From positions 54,531-118,530 of the forward strand of contig NZ_JAEAGR010000016.1 in NCBI RefSeq assembly GCF_015999265.1: DNA of 64,000 nt, written 5' to 3'. Source of the stretch: Mobilitalea sibirica. GTDB lineage: Bacteria > Bacillota > Clostridia > Lachnospirales > Lachnospiraceae. The notes beneath the pieces were generated by a model. That model did no database searches. It was not told where the DNA came from and worked only from the letters and a program-made list of their open reading frames with translations. Shown here piece after piece: positions 46,700-56,136 of the stretch (its first letter is position 1; each line of letters opens with the position of its first letter). The position numbers and the translations under genes are program-made.

Positions 46700-47809
46700 A
46701 TGATAAAAGTATGCCACGTAACAAGTGCACATAATAGATATGATGTTAGAATTTTTGAGAAACAATGTGTATCTCTTGCCCAGAATGGTTTTAATATTTC
46801 GTTACTTGTAAATGATGATTTACAAGATGAAATAAAAAAAGGGGTTAAAATCATATCATCAAAGTTTAGACCTAGAAATCGAATAGATAGGTTTATTAAC
46901 TCTAGAAATAAATTATATAAAAAAGCAATAGAATTAGATGCAGATATATATCACTTACATGATCCGGACTTACTTTTGCTAGGTAGTAAATTACTTAAAT
47001 TAAATAAAAAAGTAATATTTGATTCCCATGAGGATGTTCCAGAAACTATTATGGAAAAACATTGGATACCAAGCGTTTATAGAAGATTAATAAAATTTAT
47101 TTACTGTAAATATGAAAAAGTTTCACTAAAACAGTATACAGCTCTTGTTTCAGTTACACCTCATATTGTTGAAAGACTTACAAAAATAAATCCTAAAACA
47201 ATTATGATAACTAATTATCCAATAGTAAATGAAAATGAAGTTATTAATAAAAATACTGAAAATTATATTTGTTTTACAGGTGGAATAAGTGAGCAATGGA
47301 ATCATGAAATTGTTTTAGATGCTATAACACATATAGACAATATCAGATATATTATAGCTGGATCTGGAAGTGAAACATATATTAATAAGTTAAAAAGTCA
47401 TCCAGCTTGGAATAAGGTTGATTATTTGGGTTTATTGCCATTTTCAGAGGTGAAGAAGATATTCACTAGATCATTGGCAGGTATCGCACTTAACTGGTCA
47501 TTACAGGCAGGAAATATTGGTACTTTGGGTAATACAAAATTATTTGAATATATGGAAGCAAAGCTACCGGTAATATGTACAAATTATAAGTTATGGAGAG
47601 AAATCATTAATAAAAATAATTGTGGTATTGTTGTAAATCCAAATAATTCAAATGAAGTTAAAGAAGCAATCAATTACATTATTAAAAATACAAAAGAATC
47701 AGAGGATATGGGTAACAATGGTAGAGATGCTGTATTAAATGAATTCAATTGGAAGACCCAAGAAAAAATACTGATAAAAATGTATTTAGAAATATTATCA
47801 GAAAAGTAG
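46700..47809 (+). CDS. Glycosyltransferase family 4
   Basis: 369 residues, GT-B fold. Visible: VCHVTSAHNRYDVRIFEKQ at the N-terminus, YHLHDPDLLLLGSKL and SHEDVPETI, then the donor half with CFTGGISEQWNHE and GNTKLFEYMEAKLPVICTN. The C-terminal part holds the acidic nucleotide-binding patch (EYMEAKLPV). AGAGG lies 7 bases before the ATG. Substrate unknown. Confidence 0.85.
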   Translation: MIKVCHVTSAHNRYDVRIFEKQCVSLAQNGFNISLLVNDDLQDEIKKGVKIISSKFRPRNRIDRFINSRNKLYKKAIELDADIYHLHDPDLLLLGSKLLKLNKKVIFDSHEDVPETIMEKHWIPSVYRRLIKFIYCKYEKVSLKQYTALVSVTPHIVERLTKINPKTIMITNYPIVNENEVINKNTENYICFTGGISEQWNHEIVLDAITHIDNIRYIIAGSGSETYINKLKSHPAWNKVDYLGLLPFSEVKKIFTRSLAGIALNWSLQAGNIGTLGNTKLFEYMEAKLPVICTNYKLWREIINKNNCGIVVNPNNSNEVKEAINYIIKNTKESEDMGNNGRDAVLNEFNWKTQEKILIKMYLEILSEK

Positions 47810-47867
47810 TTTTGGATTTCTAATTAAATAATAAATTGTAAATATACTATAAGGAAAAGAGGTATAT

Positions 47868-48977
47868 ATGAAACTAGTGACTATTATAGGTGCTAGACCT
47901 CAGTTTATTAAAGCTGCAACATTTTCTGAAATCTTTCGAAAAGAAAATCAGGAAGTATTAATTCATACAGGTCAGCATTACGATGTAAATATGTCAGATG
48001 TCTTTTTCGATGAACTAGGTATTCCTAAACCTGACTATAATTTAGGTGTAGGATCAGGCAATCACGGTCAACAGACAGGCCGAATGCTTGAAAAAATTGA
48101 ACATGTTATTATGAAGGAAAAACCAGATGGAATGCTTGTTTATGGAGACACTAATTCAACATTAGCAGGTGCTTTAGCAGCAAGCAAATTACATATACCT
48201 GTTTTTCATATTGAAGCTGGGCTTCGAAGTTATAACAAATTTATGCCTGAGGAGCAAAATAGAATTCTCACAGATCATGTCTCTAAATTACTTTTTTGTC
48301 CTACTGAAACAGCTGTAAATAATTTGAAAAAAGAAGGTATTGTTTCAGGAGTAATACATTCTGGAGATATAATGTACGATGCAGTATTAAGAAATATAGA
48401 CATATCAGATAAACTATTTAAGAATGACATATGGAAAACTTCTATTAGTAGTAAAGAAAATAGCAAAATACAATATTTAACAGAAAAAGATTATTATTTA
48501 TCAACAGTACATCGTGCTGAGAATACTAATGATATATCTAAACTAAAAACAATATTTGAAGCTTTTGAATATTTAGATAAACCAGTTTTGTTGCCTCTTC
48601 ATCCAAGAACCCGAAAGTTAATAGATGAGTCAAATATTACAAGTAAAAATGTTTTTATAATAAATCCTGTGGGTTACCTATTAATGTTATACTTAACTAA
48701 GAATGCATCTATGGTTATTACAGATTCTGGTGGTCTTCAAAAAGAAGCATATTTCTTACAAACTCCATGTACTACTTTAAGGGATCAAACAGAATGGGTA
48801 GAAACACTTGAAAATGAATGGAATGTTTTAAGTAAAATTGAATTAGATAGCATACTTAAAAGTGTATTGAGAAAACAAGAATGTTTAAAATATCCACAAC
48901 CATTGTTGTTTGGTGATGGACATGCTGCAGAACATATTTGTAAAGCTATCATAAATGGAGGATTTAACCATGAGTAA
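47868..48977 (+). CDS. wecB: UDP-N-acetylglucosamine 2-epimerase, non-hydrolysing (WecB/WbpI-like)
   Basis: Epimerises C2 of UDP-GlcNAc or of its 2,3-diacetamido-uronic derivative. 369 residues. Motifs: TIIGARPQFIKAA, HTGQHYD, VYGDTNSTLAGALAA, HIEAGLRSYNKFMPEE, STVHRAENT, and TDSGGLQKEAYFL. Because WbpA/B/D/E-like genes follow at once, the WbpI role (UDP-GlcNAc3NAcA to UDP-ManNAc3NAcA) fits better than plain WecB; that choice is inference. Overlaps the next gene by 8 bases. Confidence 0.93.
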   Translation: MKLVTIIGARPQFIKAATFSEIFRKENQEVLIHTGQHYDVNMSDVFFDELGIPKPDYNLGVGSGNHGQQTGRMLEKIEHVIMKEKPDGMLVYGDTNSTLAGALAASKLHIPVFHIEAGLRSYNKFMPEEQNRILTDHVSKLLFCPTETAVNNLKKEGIVSGVIHSGDIMYDAVLRNIDISDKLFKNDIWKTSISSKENSKIQYLTEKDYYLSTVHRAENTNDISKLKTIFEAFEYLDKPVLLPLHPRTRKLIDESNITSKNVFIINPVGYLLMLYLTKNASMVITDSGGLQKEAYFLQTPCTTLRDQTEWVETLENEWNVLSKIELDSILKSVLRKQECLKYPQPLLFGDGHAAEHICKAIINGGFNHE

Positions 48978-50277
48978 TGTGAAGGAAAAAATAATAAATA
49001 AAACAGCAACACTTGGAGTTATAGGACTAGGTTACGTTGGTTTGCCATTAGCAGTGGAAAAAGCAAAAGCTGGATTTAAAACAATTGGATTTGATGTTCA
49101 AAAATCTAAAGTTGATATGGTTAACTCAGGAAAGAATTACATAGGAGACGTTGTAAATGAAGATCTTGAAGCAATTGTTAATTCGGGTCTTTTATTAGCA
49201 ACAACTGATTTTGCTCAAGTAGCCACAGCTGATTGTGTTTGTATATGTGTACCAACACCTTTAGATGCTCATCAACAACCAGATATTAGTTATGTTAAGG
49301 CATCCGCTGAAAGTATTGTTCCACATATGCATAAAGATATGTTAATTATTCTTGAATCAACAACGTATCCAGGGACAACAGAAGAGTTTCTAAAACCTAT
49401 TCTTGAGAAATCAGGTTTAAAATGTGGAGAAGATTTTTATCTCGCGTTTTCGCCGGAACGTGTTGATCCAGGAAATTTGATTTATAAAACGAAAAATACA
49501 CCAAAGGTTGTAGGGGGAATTACACCTAACTGTACAGATGTTGCTGCAACCTTGTATGAAGTTATATTAGAAGCTCCCATACATCGAGTTTCTTCACCGG
49601 CTGTAGCTGAAATGGAGAAAATACTTGAGAATACTTATCGGAATGTTAATATCGGCCTTGTGAACGAATTGGCAATATTAAGTAATAAAATGGGTATTAA
49701 TTTTTGGGAAGTAATAGATGCAGCAAAATCAAAACCATATGGTTTTCAAGCGTTTTATCCGGGACCGGGTCTAGGGGGCCATTGTATTCCACTTGATCCG
49801 TATTATCTATCTTGGAAGGCTCGTGAGTATGGTTTTCATACCTCTATGATTGAGTCTTCTATGATGGTAAATGACCGTATGCCAGAATATTGTGCGGAAA
49901 GATCAAGTAAGATTTTAAATAGAAATAGAAAAGCAATGAATGGTTCAAAAATCTTGGTTCTCGGCGTAGCATATAAGCAGGATATTGATGATTATAGAGA
50001 AAGTCCTGCTATTCGAGTAATAGAGGAATTGGAGAAAGAGGGAGCAGAAGTGGTATTTTATGATCCGTTTGTTTCGGAATACCATGAGCATGGTTTTGTA
50101 AAGATAGGTGAACCTGAATTAACTAAGGAACTTATTGAAAGCGCGGATCTTGTTATTATTACTACTGCACATACTAATGTTGATTATCATTTTGTACAAA
50201 AACATTCAAAAATGATTTTTGATACAAAGAATGTGATGAAAAATATCGAATGTAGAGACAACATTGAATTATTGTAG
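48970..50277 (+). CDS. UDP-N-acetyl-D-glucosamine 6-dehydrogenase (WbpA-like)
   Basis: Oxidises C6 of UDP-GlcNAc twice with NAD+ to give the uronic acid. 435 residues from ATG 48970, which has GGAGGA 7 bases upstream; ATG 48955 lies within the preceding gene and lacks one. Motifs: VIGLGYVGLPLAVEKAKAG, CVCICVPTPLD, ESTTYPGTTEE, FSPERVDPGN, and catalytic Cys in GPGLGGHCIPLDPYYL. The N-terminal YIGDV feature matches WbpA rather than UDP-Glc or ManNAc dehydrogenases. First of the A-B-D-E set. Confidence 0.93.
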   Translation: MSNVKEKIINKTATLGVIGLGYVGLPLAVEKAKAGFKTIGFDVQKSKVDMVNSGKNYIGDVVNEDLEAIVNSGLLLATTDFAQVATADCVCICVPTPLDAHQQPDISYVKASAESIVPHMHKDMLIILESTTYPGTTEEFLKPILEKSGLKCGEDFYLAFSPERVDPGNLIYKTKNTPKVVGGITPNCTDVAATLYEVILEAPIHRVSSPAVAEMEKILENTYRNVNIGLVNELAILSNKMGINFWEVIDAAKSKPYGFQAFYPGPGLGGHCIPLDPYYLSWKAREYGFHTSMIESSMMVNDRMPEYCAERSSKILNRNRKAMNGSKILVLGVAYKQDIDDYRESPAIRVIEELEKEGAEVVFYDPFVSEYHEHGFVKIGEPELTKELIESADLVIITTAHTNVDYHFVQKHSKMIFDTKNVMKNIECRDNIELL

Positions 50278-50292
50278 AGAGGTGGTATTAAA

Positions 50293-51375
50293 TTGAGTTT
50301 AAAATATGCTTTAATTGGATGTGGGAGAATATCGCCGAATCATATCGCAGCTGCACAGGATAATAATTTAGAGATCGTAGCAATATGTGATATAGATGTA
50401 ACAAAAATGGATGAAATATCTGACAAATTTAAACTTTCAAATAATATCCATAGATATGTTGATTATAAAGATATGGTTAAAAATGAGAAGCTCGATTTAA
50501 TTGCTATATGTACAGAAAGTGGTAAGCACGGCGAAATTGCTTTAAACTGTATTGAAGAGGGAATTAATTTAATTATTGAAAAACCAATAGCTTTATCACT
50601 TGAAGAAGCAGATGAAATTATTTTCAGAGCAAAAGAAAAGAATATAAAAGTATGTGCTTGTCATCAAAATCGTTTTAATAAATCTATTCAAAAAATTAGA
50701 CAAGCATATGAAGAAAACAGATTTGGTAAACTTTTACATGGTACAGCCCATATTCGTTGGAATAGAGGAAAAGATTATTATATACAGGCTCCATGGAGAG
50801 GAACCTGGGAGCAAGATGGTGGAGCATTAATGAATCAGTGTATACACAATATTGATCTTTTAATTTGGATGATGGGTGAAGAAGTAACCGAAGTAATTGG
50901 TATTACTGATAATTTAATTCATGATTTTATTGAAGCAGAGGATGTTGGGTTAGCATTATTGAAATTTTCTAATGGTAGTTATGGAATTGTTGAGGGCACA
51001 ACTAATATCTATCCCAGGAATTTAGAGGAAACACTTTATATATTTGGAGAAAAAGGGACTGTAAAAGCTGGTGGTAAATCAGTTAATTTAATTGAAGAAT
51101 GGCAATTTGCAGATGAAATAGATAATTCGGAAGAGATAAAAGCTAAATATAATGAAAATCCACCCAATGTATATGGTTACGGTCATAAGCCATTATATAC
51201 TGATATGATTGATGCAATAATTAACGACAGAAAACCGTATATTACAGCCGAAGATGGACGAAGAGTTCTAGAAGTGGTTTTGGCTATATATAAGTCAGCT
51301 GCAGAGGATAAGAAAATTAAGCTTCCGTTGAATAAATGTAGCACAATGGAATTTAAAGGAAGGTTTGATCGATGA
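50293..51375 (+). CDS. UDP-GlcNAcA 3-dehydrogenase (WbpB-like Gfo/Idh/MocA oxidoreductase)
   Basis: Oxidises C3 of UDP-GlcNAc-uronic acid to the 3-keto form with tightly bound NAD(H). 360 residues: N-terminal Rossmann (ALIGCGRISPNHIAAAQDN), the EKPIALS motif with catalytic Lys, CHQNRFN, and the C-terminal GTWEQDGGALMNQCIHNIDL with the catalytic His. TTG start 50293 with GAGAGGTGG upstream. Its 3' end overlaps the acetyltransferase gene by 4 bases (ATGA). Confidence 0.91.
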   Translation: MSLKYALIGCGRISPNHIAAAQDNNLEIVAICDIDVTKMDEISDKFKLSNNIHRYVDYKDMVKNEKLDLIAICTESGKHGEIALNCIEEGINLIIEKPIALSLEEADEIIFRAKEKNIKVCACHQNRFNKSIQKIRQAYEENRFGKLLHGTAHIRWNRGKDYYIQAPWRGTWEQDGGALMNQCIHNIDLLIWMMGEEVTEVIGITDNLIHDFIEAEDVGLALLKFSNGSYGIVEGTTNIYPRNLEETLYIFGEKGTVKAGGKSVNLIEEWQFADEIDNSEEIKAKYNENPPNVYGYGHKPLYTDMIDAIINDRKPYITAEDGRRVLEVVLAIYKSAAEDKKIKLPLNKCSTMEFKGRFDR

Positions 51376-51935
51376 ATTATTATGCTCATGAAAGTAGCTA
51401 TATAGATAATAATGTAACTATCGGGGAAGGAACTAAAATTTGGCATTTCTGTCATATTCAAACAGGTTCCATAATTGGTGATAGATGTTCATTAGGACAA
51501 AATGTTAATATTTCAAATAATGTAAAAATTGGTAGTGGTGTGAAAATACAAAATAATGTATCTGTTTATGAGGGTGTAGAATTAGAAGATTATGTTTTTT
51601 GTGGACCATCTATGGTTTTTACTAATGATTTAACACCAAGAAGTAAATATCCTAAGGGAACAGAAGGATATAAAAAAACTCTAGTTAAATATGGAGCTTC
51701 TATTGGAGCAAATGCAACGATAGTCTGTGGCAATACAATTGGAAGATGGGCAATGGTGGCCTCTGGAGCAGTTGTTACAAAAGATGTTCCTGACTATGCA
51801 CTGATGGCAGGGGTACCAGCCAAACAAATTGGCTGGGTTTGTGAATGTGGAAGACCTTTAAAATATGGACTAAATTGTGATGAATGTGGTAGGGAATACG
51901 TCTTGGAGAATGATAAGTTTAGAGAGAATAAATAA
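51372..51935 (+). CDS. UDP-2-acetamido-3-amino-uronate N-acetyltransferase (WbpD-like)
   Basis: Acetylates the 3-amino group on UDP-GlcNAc3NA. 187 residues of left-handed beta-helix hexapeptide repeats (about 5-155), with the WbpD/WlbB features IWHFCHIQTGSIIG, LGQNVNISNNVKIG and FTNDLTPRS. The C-terminus carries two cysteine pairs (CECGRPLKYGLNCDECGRE), a small metal-binding-like tail seen in some homologues. Start codon overlaps the WbpB-like stop, so expression is coupled. Confidence 0.92.
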   Translation: MNYYAHESSYIDNNVTIGEGTKIWHFCHIQTGSIIGDRCSLGQNVNISNNVKIGSGVKIQNNVSVYEGVELEDYVFCGPSMVFTNDLTPRSKYPKGTEGYKKTLVKYGASIGANATIVCGNTIGRWAMVASGAVVTKDVPDYALMAGVPAKQIGWVCECGRPLKYGLNCDECGREYVLENDKFRENK

Positions 51936-51965
51936 ACTAGATTTTTAGGGCTGGGAGTGATAAAT

Positions 51966-53090
51966 ATGGAATTTAGAGATTTAAAATCACAATATCTTAA
52001 ATATAAAAAAGAAATCGATATAGCAATAAATAACGTATTAATGAACGCTGATTTCATTGGCGGCAAAGAAGTAAAAGTTTTAGAAGATAGACTTGCTGAA
52101 TATGTTGATGTAAAATATTGTATCTCATGTGCGAACGGTACAGAAGCTATGACATTATTAATGATGGCATGGGATATAAAAGAAGGAGATGCAGTTTTTG
52201 CTCCTGACTTTACTTTTTTTTCAACTGGTGAGATTGTATCTTTTTGTGGCGCCACACCGATATTTGTAGATGTAGATAATGTTACATTTAACATGGATAC
52301 CATTAAGTTAGTTGAAGCTATTGAAAAAGTTATCGAAGAAGGAAAACTTAAACCAAAAGTAATTATTCCTGTCGACTTATTCGGTCTTCCTGCAAATCAT
52401 ATTGAAATTATCAAAATAGCAAAGAAGTATGATCTTTTAGTTTTAGAGGATGCAGCTCAAGGTTTCGGAGGAAGTATTAATGGAAAAAGAGCTTGCAGTT
52501 TTGGAGATGCTGCTACTACGTCGTTTTTCCCAGCAAAACCTTTAGGTTGTTATGGAGATGGTGGAGCAATATTTACTAATGATGATAATCTAGCTAAGCT
52601 ACTCAATTCATTAAAAGTACATGGAAAAGGTGAAAGTAAATATGATAATGTTAGAATAGGTGTTAATTCGAGATTAGATACAATACAAGCAGCTGTTTTA
52701 AATGTTAAGTTAACTGCATTTATCGAGCATGAACTTGAAGATGTAAACCAAATTTATAAAATATATAATGAAAAACTTAATGGAGTTGTGGAAACTCCAA
52801 TTATACCAGAAGGATATATTTCTAGTTTTGCACAATATACTATTAAATTACCGGATAAGTATATAAGAGATAAAATTCAACTCAGACTAAAGGAAATTGG
52901 TATACCAAGTATGGTATATTATGTTAAACCTATGCATAAGCAAGAGGCGTTTTCGAAGATGAAATTTAATGAAGAAGATTTTGTTGTTACTAATAAATTA
53001 TGTGATACTGTTTTATCTTTACCAATGCATCCGTATCTTAGTAAGAATGATGTTATCGAAGTTTGTGATGCTATAAGCGCAATACTATAA
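51966..53090 (+). CDS. UDP-3-keto-uronate aminotransferase (WbpE-like, DegT family)
   Basis: PLP enzyme that aminates C3 using glutamate. 374 residues. Features: MEFRDLKSQYLKYKKEID, GTEAMTLLMMA, AEDAAQ-type EDAAQGFGGSING, and the Schiff-base Lys in TSFFPAKPLGCYGDGGAI (about 185), a WbpE/WlbC signature different from the PglE-like gene at 39306. ATG 51966 has GGGAG 9 bases upstream; GTG 51957 is alternative. In the characterised pathway WbpE acts with WbpB. Confidence 0.92.
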   Translation: MEFRDLKSQYLKYKKEIDIAINNVLMNADFIGGKEVKVLEDRLAEYVDVKYCISCANGTEAMTLLMMAWDIKEGDAVFAPDFTFFSTGEIVSFCGATPIFVDVDNVTFNMDTIKLVEAIEKVIEEGKLKPKVIIPVDLFGLPANHIEIIKIAKKYDLLVLEDAAQGFGGSINGKRACSFGDAATTSFFPAKPLGCYGDGGAIFTNDDNLAKLLNSLKVHGKGESKYDNVRIGVNSRLDTIQAAVLNVKLTAFIEHELEDVNQIYKIYNEKLNGVVETPIIPEGYISSFAQYTIKLPDKYIRDKIQLRLKEIGIPSMVYYVKPMHKQEAFSKMKFNEEDFVVTNKLCDTVLSLPMHPYLSKNDVIEVCDAISAIL

Positions 53091-53143
53091 ATTTTTTTAA
53101 TGATACTAATGATAGATTACAGGTGAGTGATACGGAGGATATT

Positions 53144-54691
53144 ATGATTAAAAGTAAATTGAGTAACTTTTTTAAAAGTATAAAAAGAGATAATCTTTTA
53201 CATATTATTTTTCAGATTTTAATTTTTTCTTCTTTTTGGGGTTCAAAGTGTTTTCCTATAACAGTTCCCGGAATAGGTGAACTTTATTTGTTTCGTATTT
53301 CGTTAATATTATTTGTTTGTTTTTATATTTATTATAATATTAAAAATAAACATAATCCTTTTGTAGGAAGAACAAAAATTGAATATGCAGTTTTTAGTTT
53401 AGCTATAATAATGATTTTATATGGATTTATTTCGTTATTTAGAGCGATAGATTTTGTATATACGTTTCGAAGATTATTTAATCTTAGTTTTAATATCATA
53501 TTTTTAATAGTAATTATTCTTTTTATCGACAGCAAACAAAAAGTTAAATTTACTATAATAAATTGTTTCGTTAATTTTATACTGCTGCAATTATTAGGAG
53601 TATATGAGATTTTTAATGGTGGTATTTTTTATGATTATTATAATAATTATAAAAGATTTGTACTATTTAACAAAGCATACCAACATCCATTAGTTAGTTT
53701 TTCAAATACGAATGATTTTAGTAGCATGCTAATATTTTGTTTACCTATTTTAGTATTAGCTCTTGTTTTAACAATAAATAAAACAAATGAACGTAAGAGT
53801 AAAATAATATATTCAATTATTTTGGTATTCATAATATCGTTAACATACTTTTTAATAAAGGCAGCAGGTGCAAGATTAATATATGTTTCCTTTGCAATTC
53901 TTTTAATAGGACTTGCTTTTTATATTGTATTTTATAATAGAAAATTAATACATACACTTGGAACTATTGTTTTATGTTTGTTTTTTGTTATAGTTTTAGA
54001 AAACTATACTACTATTAGTATCAATATAAAGAATTATATAAATACTGTTAAATATGAAGCAGAAATAAAAAAAATAAACAAAAATACAAATTTAAGTGAA
54101 TCAAATACAAATGACACAAATAAAGATAATATAAATGAAATAGAGAAGCCAGTAATATTAAATCCTCCATCGGTTGTAAAGGTACCATTAAAAGATCAAT
54201 TTTTTACTTCGGATGAAGAGTCTGGAGAATTAAAGTTAAATATTACTGCTAGTGGTGGCGTTAGAGTAGCTTTAATCATATTTGCTATGGATAGCTTTAT
54301 TGATTCAAAGGGTATGGGAGTAGGACTTGGCAATACTGAACTTATGGCTAAAGAGGTATCAGCAGAAAAGTTTGGGGGATTATGGTCTATACATAGCTTT
54401 CCGGCAAGAATTATTGCAGATATGGGAGTATTTGTTATAATACCTGCAGTTTTTGTAATATGGTTAATATTTAAAGAAATATTTAATTTAATACGTAAGT
54501 ATCGCAAGAGTAATTTCCATATAACAGTGGTTATATTTACTTTGATTATAATACTTGGTTTTCCATTTGTTTCAACTTCATCATCAGATGCTCAAGATAT
54601 ACTAAGTATGTGGCTTAGTATTGCAGCAATTATTTTATTATTAACAAAGATACCAGAGTTATATAGTACGGATGAAATAGAAATTAATTAA
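53144..54691 (+). CDS. Wzy-like oligosaccharide repeat polymerase / O-antigen ligase family protein
   Basis: 515 residues with about eleven hydrophobic helices and a large extracytoplasmic loop (about 315-410, rich in Asn/Lys and ending with the SIHSFPARIIADMG region). The topology and position suit an O-antigen polymerase (Wzy), which joins lipid-linked repeats outside the membrane. Sequence conservation in this family is too low to separate polymerase from ligase by eye. ATG 53144 has GGAGG 6 bases upstream; GTG 53123 would lack one. Extremely AT-rich. Confidence 0.8.
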   Translation: MIKSKLSNFFKSIKRDNLLHIIFQILIFSSFWGSKCFPITVPGIGELYLFRISLILFVCFYIYYNIKNKHNPFVGRTKIEYAVFSLAIIMILYGFISLFRAIDFVYTFRRLFNLSFNIIFLIVIILFIDSKQKVKFTIINCFVNFILLQLLGVYEIFNGGIFYDYYNNYKRFVLFNKAYQHPLVSFSNTNDFSSMLIFCLPILVLALVLTINKTNERKSKIIYSIILVFIISLTYFLIKAAGARLIYVSFAILLIGLAFYIVFYNRKLIHTLGTIVLCLFFVIVLENYTTISINIKNYINTVKYEAEIKKINKNTNLSESNTNDTNKDNINEIEKPVILNPPSVVKVPLKDQFFTSDEESGELKLNITASGGVRVALIIFAMDSFIDSKGMGVGLGNTELMAKEVSAEKFGGLWSIHSFPARIIADMGVFVIIPAVFVIWLIFKEIFNLIRKYRKSNFHITVVIFTLIIILGFPFVSTSSSDAQDILSMWLSIAAIILLLTKIPELYSTDEIEIN

Positions 54692-54739
54692 TAAATTAAT
54701 TATGTTTATTTCTATAACTTTTAGATTGGAAGGTAACGT

Positions 54740-55357
54740 ATGATTGTTGTATTAGATTACGGTATGGGTAATGTAGGTTCTATTCTAAATATGTTAAAAA
54801 AAATAGGTGTTAGTGCAAAGTCCGCTTTGGATACAGATATGATAGATCAAGCAGATAAGCTTATACTTCCTGGAGTCGGTGCATTTGATAAAGGGATGGA
54901 ATTATTGATAAGTAAGGGATTTGATGAGGCAATAAAACGGAATGTACTAGAAAAAGGTAAACCAATCCTCGGCATTTGTCTAGGGATGCAAATGTTAGGT
55001 CGTAAAAGTGAAGAAGGGGAAAAGCCTGGGCTCGATTTAATCCCTTTTGATAACGTGAAATTTCATTTTAACTCAAGTAATTGTTTGAAGATTCCGCATA
55101 TGGGATGGAATTATGTAGATATATGTAATTCCAACTCGCCATTATTAAGAGGTATCGAGACAAAACAAAGATATTATTTTGTACACACATATCATGCAGA
55201 GTGTGATAAGAGAGAAAATGTATTAATGGAAAGTTATTATGGGTATCCATTTACAGCTGCAGTACATGATCGAAATATTTACGGTACCCAATTTCATCCG
55301 GAAAAAAGCCATAACTTTGGAATGAAATTATTATTGAATTTTGCAAAGGAATGTTAA
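54740..55357 (+). CDS. hisH: HisH-type glutaminase subunit for sugar amidation
   Basis: 205 residues, a class I glutamine amidotransferase of the HisH family. Nucleophile Cys in LGICLGMQMLG (about 80), partner His and Glu in GTQFHPEKSH. It releases ammonia from glutamine and passes it through HisF. Because hisF and a WbpG-like gene follow within a few bases and no other histidine genes are present, it belongs to the sugar-amidation set (HisH2 of P. aeruginosa), not to histidine synthesis. Confidence 0.92.
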   Translation: MIVVLDYGMGNVGSILNMLKKIGVSAKSALDTDMIDQADKLILPGVGAFDKGMELLISKGFDEAIKRNVLEKGKPILGICLGMQMLGRKSEEGEKPGLDLIPFDNVKFHFNSSNCLKIPHMGWNYVDICNSNSPLLRGIETKQRYYFVHTYHAECDKRENVLMESYYGYPFTAAVHDRNIYGTQFHPEKSHNFGMKLLLNFAKEC

Positions 55358-55359
55358 TA

Positions 55360-56136
55360 ATGTATAATAGACCAAGGGTAATTCCATGCTTATTGCTAAA
55401 AGATCAAGGTTTAGTTAAAACAATTAAATTTACATCACCCAATTATTTGGGGGATCCAATTAATGCTGTGAAAATATTTAATGAAAAAGGTGTGGATGAA
55501 TTATGTTTATTGGATATAACTGCTTCTCGAGAAGGAAAAGGACCAGACTTTGATTTTCTATTATCTATAGCAACAGAAGCTTTTATGCCAATGAGTTATG
55601 GTGGTGGAATTACTAGTTTTGAGCAAATTAAAAAGTTATTCTATATTGGGTTTGAGAAAGTCATACTAAATACTGCTTTAATTAGAAATCCAAGCTTAAT
55701 ATCAGAAGCGTCCAAATATGTAGGAAAACAAAGTATCGTAGCATCTATTGATGTAAAAACAGAACTATTAGGTAAAAAATATTGCTATATATTAGATGGG
55801 ACAGAGCGTATCAAAATAAATCCGATAGACTTAGCAAAAAATGCTGAACAGCTTGGTGCTGGGGAAATATTAATTAATTCTATAAATAATGATGGAACTA
55901 TGCAAGGATATGATATAGAACTAATAAAACAGGTAAGTAATAGTGTGAGTATTCCAGTAATAGCATGTGGCGGAGCAAGTAACGTAACCGATATAAAACG
56001 AGTGTTAACTGAAGGTGAGGCTCATGCGGCAGCAGCAGGAAGTATGTTTGTTTATTTTGGAAAGAAAAAGGCCGTATTAATTAATTTTCCTAGTGAACAA
56101 GAATTTATTGCAGAAGGAGTATATAGTAATGAATAA
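55360..56136 (+). CDS. hisF: HisF-type barrel for sugar amidation, lacking the first cyclase Asp
   Basis: 258 residues, a TIM barrel like HisF. In true cyclases strand 1 reads CLDVKDG, its Asp being catalytic; here it is VIPCLLLKDQGLV, so that Asp is Leu. The second Asp (ASIDVKTE, about 130) is kept. The barrel would therefore channel ammonia rather than close an imidazole ring. ATG 55360 has AAGGA 10 bases upstream; ATG 55351 overlaps the hisH end. Overlaps the next gene by 8 bases. Confidence 0.9.
   Translation: MYNRPRVIPCLLLKDQGLVKTIKFTSPNYLGDPINAVKIFNEKGVDELCLLDITASREGKGPDFDFLLSIATEAFMPMSYGGGITSFEQIKKLFYIGFEKVILNTALIRNPSLISEASKYVGKQSIVASIDVKTELLGKKYCYILDGTERIKINPIDLAKNAEQLGAGEILINSINNDGTMQGYDIELIKQVSNSVSIPVIACGGASNVTDIKRVLTEGEAHAAAAGSMFVYFGKKKAVLINFPSEQEFIAEGVYSNE

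Noticed and set aside
54740..56136. Histidine biosynthesis genes hisH and hisF
   Set aside because: The HisF strand 1 Asp is lost, no other his genes are near, and a WbpG-like gene overlaps hisF. Sugar amidation fits better.
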